Shown piece after piece: positions 8,074-19,581 of a DNA stretch of 64,000 nt. The notes under the pieces are model-generated. The model was not told the origin of the DNA and made no database searches. It saw only the letters and a list, made by a program, of their open reading frames with translations. Where the stretch lies: the NCBI RefSeq assembly GCF_035918015.1, contig NZ_CP109132.1:5828001-5892000 (forward strand). The letters are read 5' to 3'. This DNA is from Streptomyces sp. NBC_01754 (lineage in GTDB: Bacteria; Actinomycetota; Actinomycetes; Streptomycetales; Streptomycetaceae). Each line of letters begins with the position of its first letter. Position 1 is the first letter of the stretch. A program made the translations under genes and the position numbers.

Positions 8074-8946
8074 GTGACCACTTCGCAGATCGCCTTCCTC
8101 AAGGGGCACGGCACCGAGAACGACTTCGTGATCGTGCCCGACCCGGACAACACCGTCGACCTGCCCGCCTCCCTCGTCGCCCGGCTCTGCGACCGGCGGG
8201 CGGGTGTCGGCGGCGACGGTCTGCTGCACGTCGTACGTTCCGCCGCGCATCCCGAGGCCCGGACCATGGCGGAACAGGCCGAGTGGTTCATGGACTACCG
8301 CAACGCCGACGGCTCGGTCGCCGAGATGTGCGGCAACGGGGTGCGGGTCTTCGCCCGCTACCTCCGGCGTGCCGGCCTCGCGGCGGAGGGCGGCCTGGCC
8401 GTCGCGACCCGAGGCGGTGTCAAGCGGGTCCACCTCGCGAAGGACGGCGACGTCACGGTCTCCATGGGGCACGCCCGGCTCCCCGGGGACGGCGTGACCG
8501 TCACGGTGGGCGGCCGCAGCTGGGACGCCCGCAACGTGAACATGGGCAATCCGCACGCCGTCGCGTTCGTCGAGGACCTGGCACACGCCGGCGACCTCCT
8601 CTCCGTACCGTCGTTCAGCCCGCCGTCCGTCTACCCGGACGGCGTCAACATCGAGTTCGTCGTGGACCGCGGGCCGCGCCACCTCGCGATGCGGGTCCAC
8701 GAGCGGGGCTCCGGCGAGACGCGCTCCTGCGGTACGGGCGCCTGTGCCGTGGCCGTCGCCGCCGCACGCAGGGACGGCGTGGACCCGGCCGTGACCGGTG
8801 TGCCCGCCACGTACACCGTGGACCTGCCCGGCGGCACGCTGGTGATCACCGAATTCCCCGACGGCACCGTCGACATGACGGGCCCGGCCGTGATCGTCGC
8901 CGAGGGCGTGATCGACGCGGACCGGCTCGAAACGGTGAGCGGATAG
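8074..8946 (+). CDS. dapF: diaminopimelate epimerase
   Basis: Converts LL- to meso-diaminopimelate in the lysine pathway. Streptomyces vegetative peptidoglycan uses the LL form, so the product here feeds mainly lysine. The 290-residue length is normal. Both catalytic cysteines are visible: EMCGNGVRVF (about residue 90) and SCGTGACAV (about residue 220), each in its usual GNG or GTG context, together with GHGTENDF at the N-terminus. The start is GTG 8074. Confidence 0.97.
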   Translation: MTTSQIAFLKGHGTENDFVIVPDPDNTVDLPASLVARLCDRRAGVGGDGLLHVVRSAAHPEARTMAEQAEWFMDYRNADGSVAEMCGNGVRVFARYLRRAGLAAEGGLAVATRGGVKRVHLAKDGDVTVSMGHARLPGDGVTVTVGGRSWDARNVNMGNPHAVAFVEDLAHAGDLLSVPSFSPPSVYPDGVNIEFVVDRGPRHLAMRVHERGSGETRSCGTGACAVAVAAARRDGVDPAVTGVPATYTVDLPGGTLVITEFPDGTVDMTGPAVIVAEGVIDADRLETVSG

Positions 8947-9086
8947 AGCTTCGCTCGAATGGGTGATCCGTTTCACGCTGAGCGAGAGCTGGACTGCGCC
9001 ACGTGGTGGGCTCGATAGCATCAAGCACCGGCCCGGAGGCGCATCCGCGTCCCCACCGCCGGTCGACGCTGCCGGAGGTGCCCCCC

Positions 9087-11234
<2,148 letters not shown>

Positions 11235-11327
11235 CGCCCCGCTCCCCGACGGGACCCGGCGACCCCGTTCGAGTGGTGCGGCGCGCGCCAACCCGTCCCA
11301 GGTCCCGCGCGCTGGTAGCCGTAGTCC

Positions 11328-12818
11328 ATGCCGCACACCTCCCGCCGACTGCGTGCCGCCCTGCTGGCCACCGCGTCCGCCACGCTCGTCGCCGCGACCC
11401 TGCCCGGACCGGAGGCGCTCGGCATCGGCGACCGGCTCTTCCCCCGGCTGGGCAACCCCGGATACGACGTCCTCGCGTACGACATCTCGCTCACCTATCA
11501 CGGCAGGAACACCGAGCCCCTGGACGCCGTCACCCGGATCGACGCCCGGACCACGGCACCCCTGGAGCGCATCAACCTCGACTTCGCCCAGGGCACCGTC
11601 CACACCGTCGAAGTCGACGGACGTCCCTCCGAGTTCGCCACCCGGGACGAGGACCTCGTCATCCGGCCCCCGGAGAGCCTGCCGGCCGGCGCACCCGTCC
11701 GCATCACCGTCCGGCACACCAGCGACCCCTCCGTGGACCCCGCCCGAGGCGGCTGGGTGCCCACCGCGGACGGCCTCGCCATGGCCAACCAGGCGGACGC
11801 CGCGCACCGGGTCTTCCCGGGTAACGACCACCCCGCCGACAAGGCCTACTTCACCTTCCGGGTCACCGCGCCGAAGGAACTCACGGTCGTGGCGGGCGGT
11901 CTGCCGGCCGGACGGCGACGGCACGGGGCCACGACCACCTGGACCTACCGCACCCGGCATCCGATGGCCACCGAACTCGCCCAGGTCTCCATCGGCCGCT
12001 CCACCGTCCTCCACCGCACCGGCCCCCGCGGGCTTCCGGTCCGCGACGTGGTGCCGTCGGCCGACCGGGACGAGCTCGAACCCTGGCTGGACAGGACACC
12101 GGGGCAACTGGCCTGGATGGAGGAGCAGGTCGGCCCCTATCCCTTCGAGACCTACGGACTGCTGGTCGCCGACACCGAGACCGGCTTCGAGCTGGAGACC
12201 CAGACGCTCTCGCTCTTCGAGCGGTCCCTGTTCACCCAGCCCGGATTCCCCGCCTGGTACATCGAGTCGGTCATGGTGCACGAGCTCGCCCACCAGTGGT
12301 TCGGCAACAGCGTCTCGCCCCGGGTCTGGTCCGATCTCTGGCTCGGCGAGGGACATGCCACCTGGTACGAGGCCCGGTACGCCGAGGACCACGCCGACAA
12401 ACCGCTCGAACAGCGTATGCGCGAGGCCTACACCCGCTCCGACACCTGGCGCGCCGCCGGCGGACCGCCCGCCCACCCGGACGTCCCTTCCCCGGACCAC
12501 AAGATCAACCTGTTCCGGCCGGTGGTCTACGACGGCAGCGCCCTGGTCCTGTACGCCCTGCGGCAGGAGATCGGCGCGGCCGCCTTCGACCGACTGGAGA
12601 GGACCTGGGTGCGCACGTACCGCGACCGGTCGGCGACCACCGCGGACTTCACACGGCTCGCCTCACGGATCGCAGGGAGGGACCTCACGGCGTTCTTCGA
12701 CGGCTGGCTCCACGGGGAGAAGACGCCGCCCATGCCGGGGCACCCCGACTGGCACAGCGCGGAACCCCGCGCCGGCGGGGCGCCGCAGGGACCCGCACCC
12801 ACCCCGAAACCCGAGTGA
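11328..12818 (+). CDS. M1 family metallopeptidase, secreted
   Basis: A 496-residue zinc aminopeptidase. The N-terminus has Arg residues followed by a hydrophobic stretch (ALLATASATLVAATL), consistent with a signal peptide. The catalytic HExxH-18-E motif is complete (VMVHELAHQWFGN, then WLGEGHATWYEARY). The usual GAMEN exopeptidase loop is replaced by ELETQT, as in a branch of small actinobacterial M1 enzymes. It lacks the large C-terminal helical domain of PepN (usual length ~850), so it is a short member. It lies 93 bp after rshA. Confidence 0.9.
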   Translation: MPHTSRRLRAALLATASATLVAATLPGPEALGIGDRLFPRLGNPGYDVLAYDISLTYHGRNTEPLDAVTRIDARTTAPLERINLDFAQGTVHTVEVDGRPSEFATRDEDLVIRPPESLPAGAPVRITVRHTSDPSVDPARGGWVPTADGLAMANQADAAHRVFPGNDHPADKAYFTFRVTAPKELTVVAGGLPAGRRRHGATTTWTYRTRHPMATELAQVSIGRSTVLHRTGPRGLPVRDVVPSADRDELEPWLDRTPGQLAWMEEQVGPYPFETYGLLVADTETGFELETQTLSLFERSLFTQPGFPAWYIESVMVHELAHQWFGNSVSPRVWSDLWLGEGHATWYEARYAEDHADKPLEQRMREAYTRSDTWRAAGGPPAHPDVPSPDHKINLFRPVVYDGSALVLYALRQEIGAAAFDRLERTWVRTYRDRSATTADFTRLASRIAGRDLTAFFDGWLHGEKTPPMPGHPDWHSAEPRAGGAPQGPAPTPKPE

Positions 12819-12951
12819 CGGGCCGAGCGGGGACATGCCACTATCGACCCGTCGGCACGGCGGCCGGCCGGCGGGTTCCCCCGCACGGGAATCTTCCGGG
12901 CATGTCACGCGTTGTGACTGACACCACCACTTCCATCGACCTAAGGATCCA

Positions 12952-14472
12952 ATGACCCACTCTTCCTCCCTTCCCCAGGACGCGCGGGACGCGCAGAGCG
13001 CCACGGACACCGCGTCCGAAAGCCTCACCGAGAGCCTTCGGGCCGACGCCCTGATGGAAGAGGACGTCGCCTGGAGCCACGAGACCGACACGGAGCGCGA
13101 CGGCGAACAGCTGGACCGCTCCGAGCGCGCGGCCCTGCGCCGCGTGGCCGGACTCTCCACCGAGCTCGATGACGTCACCGAGGTCGAGTACCGGCAGCTG
13201 CGCCTCGAGCGTGTGGTGCTGGTCGGCGTCTGGACCTCCGGGACGGTCACCGACGCGCGGAACTCCCTCGCCGAGCTGGCGGCCCTGGCCGAGACGGCCG
13301 GAGCCATGGTGCTCGACGCGGTGTACCAGCGGCGCGACAAGCCCGACCCGGCCACCTACATCGGCTCGGGCAAGGCCCGGGAGCTGCGGGACATCGTCCT
13401 GGAGTCCGGGGCGGACACCGTCGTCTGCGACGGTGAGCTCAGCCCCGGCCAGCTGATCCACCTCGAAGACGTCGTCAAGGTCAAGGTGGTCGACCGGACC
13501 GCGCTGATCCTCGACATCTTCGCCCAGCACGCCAAGTCCCGAGAGGGCAAGGCGCAGGTGTCCCTGGCGCAGATGCAGTACATGCTGCCGCGGCTGCGCG
13601 GCTGGGGTCAGTCGCTCTCCCGGCAGATGGGCGGCGGCGGCTCCAGCGGCGGTGGCGGCATGGCCACCCGCGGTCCCGGTGAGACCAAGATCGAGACGGA
13701 CCGGCGCCGTATCCGCGAGAAGATGGCGAAGATGCGCCGGGAGATCGCGGAGATGAAGACCGGCCGCGAGATCAAGCGCCAGGAGCGCAAGCGCAACAAC
13801 GTGCCCTCGGTGGCGATCGCCGGATACACCAACGCCGGCAAGTCCTCGCTGCTCAACCGGCTCACCGGCGCCGGCGTACTGGTGGAGAACGCCCTGTTCG
13901 CCACCCTCGACCCGACCGTGCGCCGGGCCGAGACGCCGGGCGGCCGCCTCTACACCCTGGCCGACACCGTCGGGTTCGTGCGCCATCTTCCGCACCACCT
14001 CGTCGAGGCGTTCCGTTCCACCATGGAGGAGGTCGGCGACTCCGACCTGATCCTGCACGTGGTGGACGGTGCCCATCCGGTGCCGGAGGAGCAGCTGGCC
14101 GCGGTGCGCGAGGTGTTCCGGGACGTCGGCGCCGTCGACGTACGCGAGATCGTCGTGATCAACAAGGCGGACGCGGCCGACCCGCTGGTGCTCCAGAGGC
14201 TGCTGCGCAACGAGAAGCACGCGATCGCGGTCTCGGCCCGCACGGGCGCCGGGATCGACGAACTGCTCGCGCTGATCGAGACGGAACTGCCCCGGCCGTC
14301 CGTCGAGATCGAGGCGCTCGTGCCCTTCACACAGGGTGCGCTCGTCTCCCGGGTGCACGCGGAGGGCGAGGTCCTCTCCGAGGAGCACACCCCCGAGGGC
14401 ACCCGGCTCACGGCGCGGGTGTACGAGGAACTGGGCGCGGAGCTCTCGACGTTCGTGACAGCGGCCCACTGA
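12952..14472 (+). CDS. hflX: GTPase HflX, ribosome-associated
   Basis: A 506-residue GTPase that binds the large ribosomal subunit and, in other bacteria, splits stalled or hibernating ribosomes. The N-terminal HflX domain contains YIGSGKARELR and the MGGGGSSGGGG glycine-rich loop, followed by a GPGETKIETDRRRI helix. The G domain shows G1 GYTNAGKSSLLN, G3 DTVGFVRHLPHHLVEAF and G4 NKAD. Start is ATG 12952. Extra N-terminal residues (about 60) before the conserved domain are common in actinobacteria. Two strong hairpins follow the stop. Confidence 0.96.
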   Translation: MTHSSSLPQDARDAQSATDTASESLTESLRADALMEEDVAWSHETDTERDGEQLDRSERAALRRVAGLSTELDDVTEVEYRQLRLERVVLVGVWTSGTVTDARNSLAELAALAETAGAMVLDAVYQRRDKPDPATYIGSGKARELRDIVLESGADTVVCDGELSPGQLIHLEDVVKVKVVDRTALILDIFAQHAKSREGKAQVSLAQMQYMLPRLRGWGQSLSRQMGGGGSSGGGGMATRGPGETKIETDRRRIREKMAKMRREIAEMKTGREIKRQERKRNNVPSVAIAGYTNAGKSSLLNRLTGAGVLVENALFATLDPTVRRAETPGGRLYTLADTVGFVRHLPHHLVEAFRSTMEEVGDSDLILHVVDGAHPVPEEQLAAVREVFRDVGAVDVREIVVINKADAADPLVLQRLLRNEKHAIAVSARTGAGIDELLALIETELPRPSVEIEALVPFTQGALVSRVHAEGEVLSEEHTPEGTRLTARVYEELGAELSTFVTAAH

Positions 14473-14522
14473 GGGCCGTCCGGCCCTGATCCGCCGGACA
14501 GCCCTTGCCCGCAGGGACGCAC

Positions 14523-14570
14523 GGCCGGAGGCCCGGTCCCCCTTCCACGAGGGGGACCGGGCCTCCGGCC
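14523..14570 (+). terminator. strong hairpin after hflX
   Basis: A perfect 21-bp stem (14523-14543 with 14550-14570) around a 6-nt loop, 50 bp after the hflX stop. There is no U tract, as is common in Streptomyces. It is symmetric and lies between convergent genes, so it may serve both. Confidence 0.8.
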
Positions 14571-14595
14571 GCTTCCTGAGGTGCCGCCGCCGTAC

Positions 14596-14631
14596 GGGAG
14601 GCTTCGCCGGTCACGACCGGCGAAGCCTCCC
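14596..14631 (-). terminator. strong hairpin after the serine protease gene
   Basis: A perfect 16-bp stem (14596-14611 with 14616-14631) closed by CACG, 7 bp past the stop of the minus-strand protease gene. With the preceding hairpin it forms a double barrier between convergent genes. Confidence 0.8.
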
Positions 14632-14638
14632 GAGGGCC

Positions 14639-15856
14639 TCAGCGGCCGGCGTACTTCTTGCTGGCCTCCTCGTAGATCCCCTTGGCCTCCGGGCCGAGGC
14701 GCGGACCGGCCAGCCAGCCCGCCGGCACCGGGCCGATGGAGGTGTTGGAGACCAGTGCCGGCTTGCCGTCCCGGCCCTGGGCGACCCAGCCGCCGCCGGA
14801 GGAGCCACCGGTCATCGTGCAGCCGATGCGGTACATCGTCGGATCGTTCCGGAAGACCGAGAGACGGCCCGGCTTGTCGGTGCACCGAAGCGCCGCCTGG
14901 CCGTCGAAGGGCGGAGCCGCCGGGTATCCGGTCGCCGTCATGCTCGCGATCTCCGGCGCCGCCGGGGCGTCGAAATCGACGGGGAGCGCCGAACCGACCG
15001 TCTCCTCCAGGGACTTGCCCGACGAACCCTTCTCCGGGACGACCTGGAGGACCGCGAAGTCGTACGGGGCGCCCTGTCCGCCGGTCGACGCGCCCTGGGA
15101 GATCCACTGGTCCGAGGTCTGCGCCCACTGGCCCCACCACACGCCGTACGGGGCGATCTGCTCCTTGGAGGCGTTCTCCAGCTGGGCCGCCGACAGGCCG
15201 CTGTCGTTGTAGGAGGGGACGAAGGCGATGTTGCGGTACCAGCCGCCCTTCTTGCCCGCGTGGACGCAGTGCCCCGCCGTCCACACCATGTTGGACCTGC
15301 CCGGGTGCGCCGGGTCCTGCACCACGGTCGCCGAACAGACCATCGGACCCTCGGGTCCGTCGAACAGCAGCTTCCCGGAGGCGGGCGCCTCGTCGTGGTA
15401 CGGGGTGGACAGGGCGGCGGCCTCGACCGGGGCGGGCGTCGGGTCCGTCACACCCTCGTCGCCCGAGATGTCGTCGTCGACCGGGTTCTCCGGGGGCTTC
15501 TCGGCCTCCCGCATCCGGTCCGGGTCCCAGAGGCCCTCGATGATCGGGTTGACGTAGTCCTTCGCCTCACGCAGCCACTTGTCCCGGTCCCAGTTCCTCC
15601 ACTCGCCGTTCCGCCACTTGTCGACGTCGATCCCGTGCTCCTTGAGGCGCTCCTTCAAGTCGTCCGGGATCGTGATCTTGCCGTCGGACCGCCCGGCGGC
15701 GTCGTCGCTCGGCCCGGCCTCCGGACCGTCCTCGTCCGGACCGCAGGCGGTGGCGGTGAACGTCAGGACGGCGGCGAGGGCGGCCGCGGCGAGAGCGGGG
15801 CGGCGGCGCGCACTCCCCCCACGGCGTGCGGTGTCGGTCGGGCGCATGGCTCGCAT
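14639..15856 (-). CDS. trypsin-like serine protease, lipoprotein
   Basis: A 405-residue exported protease. ATG 15856 is followed by an Arg-rich n-region, a hydrophobic stretch and the lipobox TATAC, predicting lipid anchoring outside the membrane. A charged linker (about residues 30-130, rich in D, K, R and W) precedes the catalytic domain. The triad is visible as TAGHC (His), the Asp in YDFAVLQV and the Ser in GGSSGGGW. This is the V8/glutamyl-endopeptidase-like S1 branch. An upstream in-frame start at 16111 would bury the signal peptide and is rejected. The gene is divergent from the siderophore operon. Confidence 0.85.
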   Translation of the reverse strand: MRAMRPTDTARRGGSARRRPALAAAALAAVLTFTATACGPDEDGPEAGPSDDAAGRSDGKITIPDDLKERLKEHGIDVDKWRNGEWRNWDRDKWLREAKDYVNPIIEGLWDPDRMREAEKPPENPVDDDISGDEGVTDPTPAPVEAAALSTPYHDEAPASGKLLFDGPEGPMVCSATVVQDPAHPGRSNMVWTAGHCVHAGKKGGWYRNIAFVPSYNDSGLSAAQLENASKEQIAPYGVWWGQWAQTSDQWISQGASTGGQGAPYDFAVLQVVPEKGSSGKSLEETVGSALPVDFDAPAAPEIASMTATGYPAAPPFDGQAALRCTDKPGRLSVFRNDPTMYRIGCTMTGGSSGGGWVAQGRDGKPALVSNTSIGPVPAGWLAGPRLGPEAKGIYEEASKKYAGR

Positions 15857-16195
15857 CTGGTGATCCCCCTGGGACTTCGTCACTGACTTCGGTACCGCAC
15901 CGTGAAGTTGCCCGGTCCGCGCGGCGCGGACACGTGGTACCGCGGCGCGCACGCCGGTCCGGAGCGCCGGCTCCCTCCTTCGTGCGGCCCCCACTATGCC
16001 GGTGCGGTGGGGGACGGCACGCGGCAGGGCCGCGGTTCCGCGCCGCAAGGATCTTCCGGCGAACCCGTGATCCCTCGCGTGCGGCGTCGTTGGTACGTAC
16101 GAGGGACACATGGACAGCCTTCACCCGCGCGGTCCGTCCTTCCAGTGCCGTACGGACGTGCAACGCAACTGTGACAGCAGGAGGACCGAAGAGCC
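15857..16195. other. divergent intergenic region, protease / siderophore genes
   Basis: 339 bp between two divergent genes, so promoters for both must lie here. I looked for the Streptomyces iron box (TTAGGTTAGGCTAACCTAA-like, bound by DmdR) and saw none. No clear inverted repeat was found. GGAGG at 16180-16184 is the ribosome site of the aminotransferase gene. Confidence 0.5.
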
Positions 16196-17587
16196 GTGGC
16201 CGTGACCGAACCAGCTGCGGTGGCACCTCCCTCCGCGCACGAGGGGATTCTGCGGCGCCAGGCGCTGCGCGAGTCGGCCGCCCGCACGTACGCGCGCTCG
16301 CTGCCGATCGTGCCGGTGCGGGCCAGGGGCATGACCATCGAGGGAGCGGACGGGCGGCGCTACCTGGACTGCCTGTCCGGCGCGGGCACCCTGGCCCTCG
16401 GGCACAACCACCCGGTGGTGCTCGAGGCCATCAGGAAGGTCATCGACTCCGGCGCCCCGCTGCACGTGCTCGACCTGGCCACACCTGTCAAGGACGCCTT
16501 CACCACCGAGCTGTTCGCCACCTTGCCCCGCGAACTCGCCGACGACGCGCGTATCCAGTTCTGCGGGCCGGCCGGGACGGACGCCGTCGAAGCCGCGTTC
16601 AAACTGGTGCGGACGGCGACCGGACGCGGCGAACTGCTGGCGTTCACCGGCGCCTACCACGGGATGACCGCCGGGGCGTTGTCCGCCTCCGGCGGCGCCA
16701 CCGATGTGCGGGTGACACGGCTGCCCTTCCCGCACCACTACCGCTGTCCCTTCGGCACCGGCGGGGATCGTGGCGCCGACCTCGCGGCACACTGGACCGA
16801 GTACCTCCTGGACGACCCCAAGGGCGGGCTGCCCGCGCCCGCCGCGATGATCGTGGAGCCGGTCCAGGGCGAGGGCGGCGTCAACCCCGCACCCGACCGC
16901 TGGCTCCGCCGGATGCGCGAGATCACCCGGGACCGCTCGATCGCCCTGATCGCGGACGAGGTGCAGACCGGTGTCGGCCGGACCGGGACCTTCTGGGCAG
17001 TCGAACACAGCGGAGTCGTACCGGATGTGATGGTGCTGTCCAAGGCCATCGGAGGCTCGCTGCCCCTCGCGGTGATCGTCTACCGCTCCGGGCTCGACCT
17101 CTGGCGGCCCGGCGCCCACGCGGGCACCTTCCGCGGCAACCAACTCGCCATGGCGGCCGGGGCCGCCACCCTCGCGTACGTACGGGAGAACCGTCTCGCC
17201 GAGCGTGCCGGGACGCTCGGCGCCCGCATGCTCGCCCGGCTCCAGGCGCTCGGTGCGGACCATCCCAGCATCGGTGACGTGCGGGGCCGCGGCCTGATGA
17301 TCGGCATCGAGCTCGTCGATCCCGAGGCCGGGCCGGCCGACGTCACCGCGGAGAACGGATCCGCTCCGCCGCCCGATCCCGCACTGGCCTCGGCAGTTCA
17401 ACGGGAATGTCTGCGCCGAGGCCTTATCGTCGAACTCGGCGGACGCCACAGCGCCGTGGTCCGACTGCTCCCTCCCCTCACGCTCACCGACGAACAGGCG
17501 ACAGCGGTCGTGGACCGCCTCGCCGACGCGCTGAGTGCCGCAGAGCGCTCCACGCACCGTCGGGCCGCCGCCGGGCCGACCCGCTGA
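16196..17587 (+). CDS. diaminobutyrate-2-oxoglutarate aminotransferase-like (class III)
   Basis: A 463-residue PLP enzyme of the DABA aminotransferase group (RhbA/EctB/Dat-like), predicted to make L-2,4-diaminobutyrate from aspartate semialdehyde and glutamate. Visible motifs are GCAGTLALGHNHP-type (SGAGTLALGHNHP), FCGPAGTDAVEAA (cofactor phosphate loop), TGAYHGMTAG, IADEVQTGVGRTG (Asp for the pyridine N) and VLSKAIGGSLPLAV (PLP Lys). Start is GTG 16196, with GTG 16202 as an alternative; GGAGG is upstream. It is first in a four-gene siderophore operon, 28 bp before the first synthetase. A partner decarboxylase (RhbB) to make diaminopropane is not present in the window. Confidence 0.88.
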   Translation: MAVTEPAAVAPPSAHEGILRRQALRESAARTYARSLPIVPVRARGMTIEGADGRRYLDCLSGAGTLALGHNHPVVLEAIRKVIDSGAPLHVLDLATPVKDAFTTELFATLPRELADDARIQFCGPAGTDAVEAAFKLVRTATGRGELLAFTGAYHGMTAGALSASGGATDVRVTRLPFPHHYRCPFGTGGDRGADLAAHWTEYLLDDPKGGLPAPAAMIVEPVQGEGGVNPAPDRWLRRMREITRDRSIALIADEVQTGVGRTGTFWAVEHSGVVPDVMVLSKAIGGSLPLAVIVYRSGLDLWRPGAHAGTFRGNQLAMAAGAATLAYVRENRLAERAGTLGARMLARLQALGADHPSIGDVRGRGLMIGIELVDPEAGPADVTAENGSAPPPDPALASAVQRECLRRGLIVELGGRHSAVVRLLPPLTLTDEQATAVVDRLADALSAAERSTHRRAAAGPTR

Positions 17588-17615
17588 TCCCGGATCCCTC
17601 ACAAGGAAGACAGCC

Positions 17616-19541
17616 GTGAACCCCACCCCTGCACCCGAGGCCGACGGCCCTCTCACCAGCCAGCAGCGAGGAGCGGAGCTGCCGGACGGCGACATCGCCG
17701 TCGAACCGGCGACGGTGCCGCGTCAGAAGTCCGGGCCCGGCTCGACGCCGCGTGTCCCGGCGGGAACCGACGCGGGCACGGCGCCCGCGCACCAGGCCGG
17801 CGGCCCGGAGCCGCTCGGTGAGGCGGACGCACTCGACGACCCCGACCCGTTCCGCGCCGCCGACCACGCGGGCACCGAGAACCTGCTGCGCTGCTGGATC
17901 CGGGAGAACGACCTGCCCCGGCCCCAGGGCGGCACACTGCGTGTTCCGCTTCCCGCCAGTGGCACCGCTCTGCTGGTCCCGGTGAGGCACTGGTCGGCGA
18001 CCGGGTGGCACCGTCTGGGCACCCCGGTCCTGGAGAGCGCGCCGGCGGGCGCACCGGGCGTCGACGCCGTCACCCTGGCCGCCCTCCTCGGGCGGGAGAG
18101 CGACCGCAACGCCGGTACGGACCTGGTGGCCCGGGTCGCGGACTCGGTACGCCAGACCACCGTCTTCCTCACGGAGCGCCGCCGCCGTCCCGCCGCCGCC
18201 CCCGGGGCGGACCTCTTCCTCACCGCCGAACAGGCGCTGCTCCTCGGCCACCCCCTGCACCCCACACCCAAGAGCCGTGAAGGTCTCTCCGAGTCCGAGA
18301 CCCTGCTCTACTCACCCGAGTCGCGCGGTTCCTTCCCGCTGCACTGGATGGCCGTGGACCGGACGGTCCTGGCCACCGAGTCGTCCTGGGTGCGGGACGG
18401 CCGACCGGTCACCGCCGAGGAACTGCTCGTGCCCCACACCGAGGGGCTCCGGCTGCCGGAGGGCACCACGCCGCTTCCCCTGCACCCCTGGCAGGCGGCC
18501 GAACTCACCCGGCGCCCGGACGTGGTGGCGCTGCTGGAGAAGGGCCTCCTGCACGACCTCGGTCCGTACGGCGACCACTGGCACCCCACTTCCTCCGTGC
18601 GTACCGTGCACCGGCCCGGCGCGGGCGTCATGCTCAAGCTGTCCCTGGGGGTGCGTATCACCAACTCCCGCAGGGAGAACCTCCGCAAGGAGCTGCACCG
18701 CGGGGCGGAGGTCCACCGGCTGCTGGAGACCGGGCTGGCCGACCGGTGGCACGAGGTCCACCCGGGTTTCGACATCGTCCGTGACCCCGCCTGGCTCGCC
18801 GTGGACACCCTGGACGGCAGCCCCGTCCGCGGTCTCGACGTGATGCTCCGCCACAATCCCTTCGCGACGACGGACGACGCCGTGTGCATCGCCGGACTCA
18901 CCGCCCCGCGCCCCTGGCCGGGCCGTGCGGGTACGCACTCCCGGCTCGCGGACATCGTCTCCCGGCTCGCCGCACGCACCGGACGCGCCGTCCGGACGGT
19001 CAGCGCCGAGTGGTTCCTGCGCTACCTCGACCGGGTGGTCCGCCCCGTAATCTGGTTGGATGGCACGGCAGGCGTCGCCCTCGAAGCGCACCAGCAGAAC
19101 ACGCTCGTGCTCCTCGACGCGGACGGGCTGCCGGCCGGCGGCAGGTACCGCGACAACCAGGGGTACTACTTCCGCGAGTCCCACCGCGCGGCCCTGGAGC
19201 AGCGGCTCCCGGGCATCGGCGCCGTCAGCGACACCTTCGTCAGTGACGCGGTCACCGACGAGCGGCTCGCCTACTACCTCGGCATCAACAACGTCTTCGG
19301 GCTCATCGGGGCCTTCGGCTCCCAGGGGCTGGCCGACGAGCAGGTGCTCCTCGCCGCTTTCCGCCGGTTCCTGGAGGAGGCCGCGGCACTGGGGTCCCCT
19401 CTGCCGGCATACCTGCTCACCACCGGGCAACTCCGGTGCAAGGCCAACATGATGACCCGGCTGCACGGCCTCGACGAACTGGTCGGCCCGGTCGACACCC
19501 AGTCCGTCTACGTCACCATCACCAACCCCCTCCGCGCCTGA
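17616..19541 (+). CDS. IucA/IucC family NIS siderophore synthetase (first)
   Basis: A 641-residue NRPS-independent synthetase that would join citrate or a dicarboxylate to an amine or hydroxylamine with ATP. GTG 17616 follows AAGGAAG; longer starts overlap the aminotransferase gene. The first ~90 residues are Ala/Pro-rich linker. Conserved blocks are GHPLHPTPKSREG, PLHPWQAAEL, PTSSVRTVH, KLSLGVRITNSRREN, EAHQQNTLVLLD and RDNQGYYF, covering the ATP-binding and acceptor sites and the C-terminal FhuF-like part. It is closest in layout to RhbC/IucA-type proteins. It ends 40 bp before the acetyltransferase gene. Confidence 0.92.
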   Translation: MNPTPAPEADGPLTSQQRGAELPDGDIAVEPATVPRQKSGPGSTPRVPAGTDAGTAPAHQAGGPEPLGEADALDDPDPFRAADHAGTENLLRCWIRENDLPRPQGGTLRVPLPASGTALLVPVRHWSATGWHRLGTPVLESAPAGAPGVDAVTLAALLGRESDRNAGTDLVARVADSVRQTTVFLTERRRRPAAAPGADLFLTAEQALLLGHPLHPTPKSREGLSESETLLYSPESRGSFPLHWMAVDRTVLATESSWVRDGRPVTAEELLVPHTEGLRLPEGTTPLPLHPWQAAELTRRPDVVALLEKGLLHDLGPYGDHWHPTSSVRTVHRPGAGVMLKLSLGVRITNSRRENLRKELHRGAEVHRLLETGLADRWHEVHPGFDIVRDPAWLAVDTLDGSPVRGLDVMLRHNPFATTDDAVCIAGLTAPRPWPGRAGTHSRLADIVSRLAARTGRAVRTVSAEWFLRYLDRVVRPVIWLDGTAGVALEAHQQNTLVLLDADGLPAGGRYRDNQGYYFRESHRAALEQRLPGIGAVSDTFVSDAVTDERLAYYLGINNVFGLIGAFGSQGLADEQVLLAAFRRFLEEAAALGSPLPAYLLTTGQLRCKANMMTRLHGLDELVGPVDTQSVYVTITNPLRA

Positions 19542-19581
19542 GGGGGAGACCGCCGGCAGCCATACGAGAGGAGAGTGTCAG

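Noticed and set aside
15857..16195. A DmdR iron box for the siderophore operon
   Set aside because: No TTAGGTTAGGC-like palindrome could be found on either strand.
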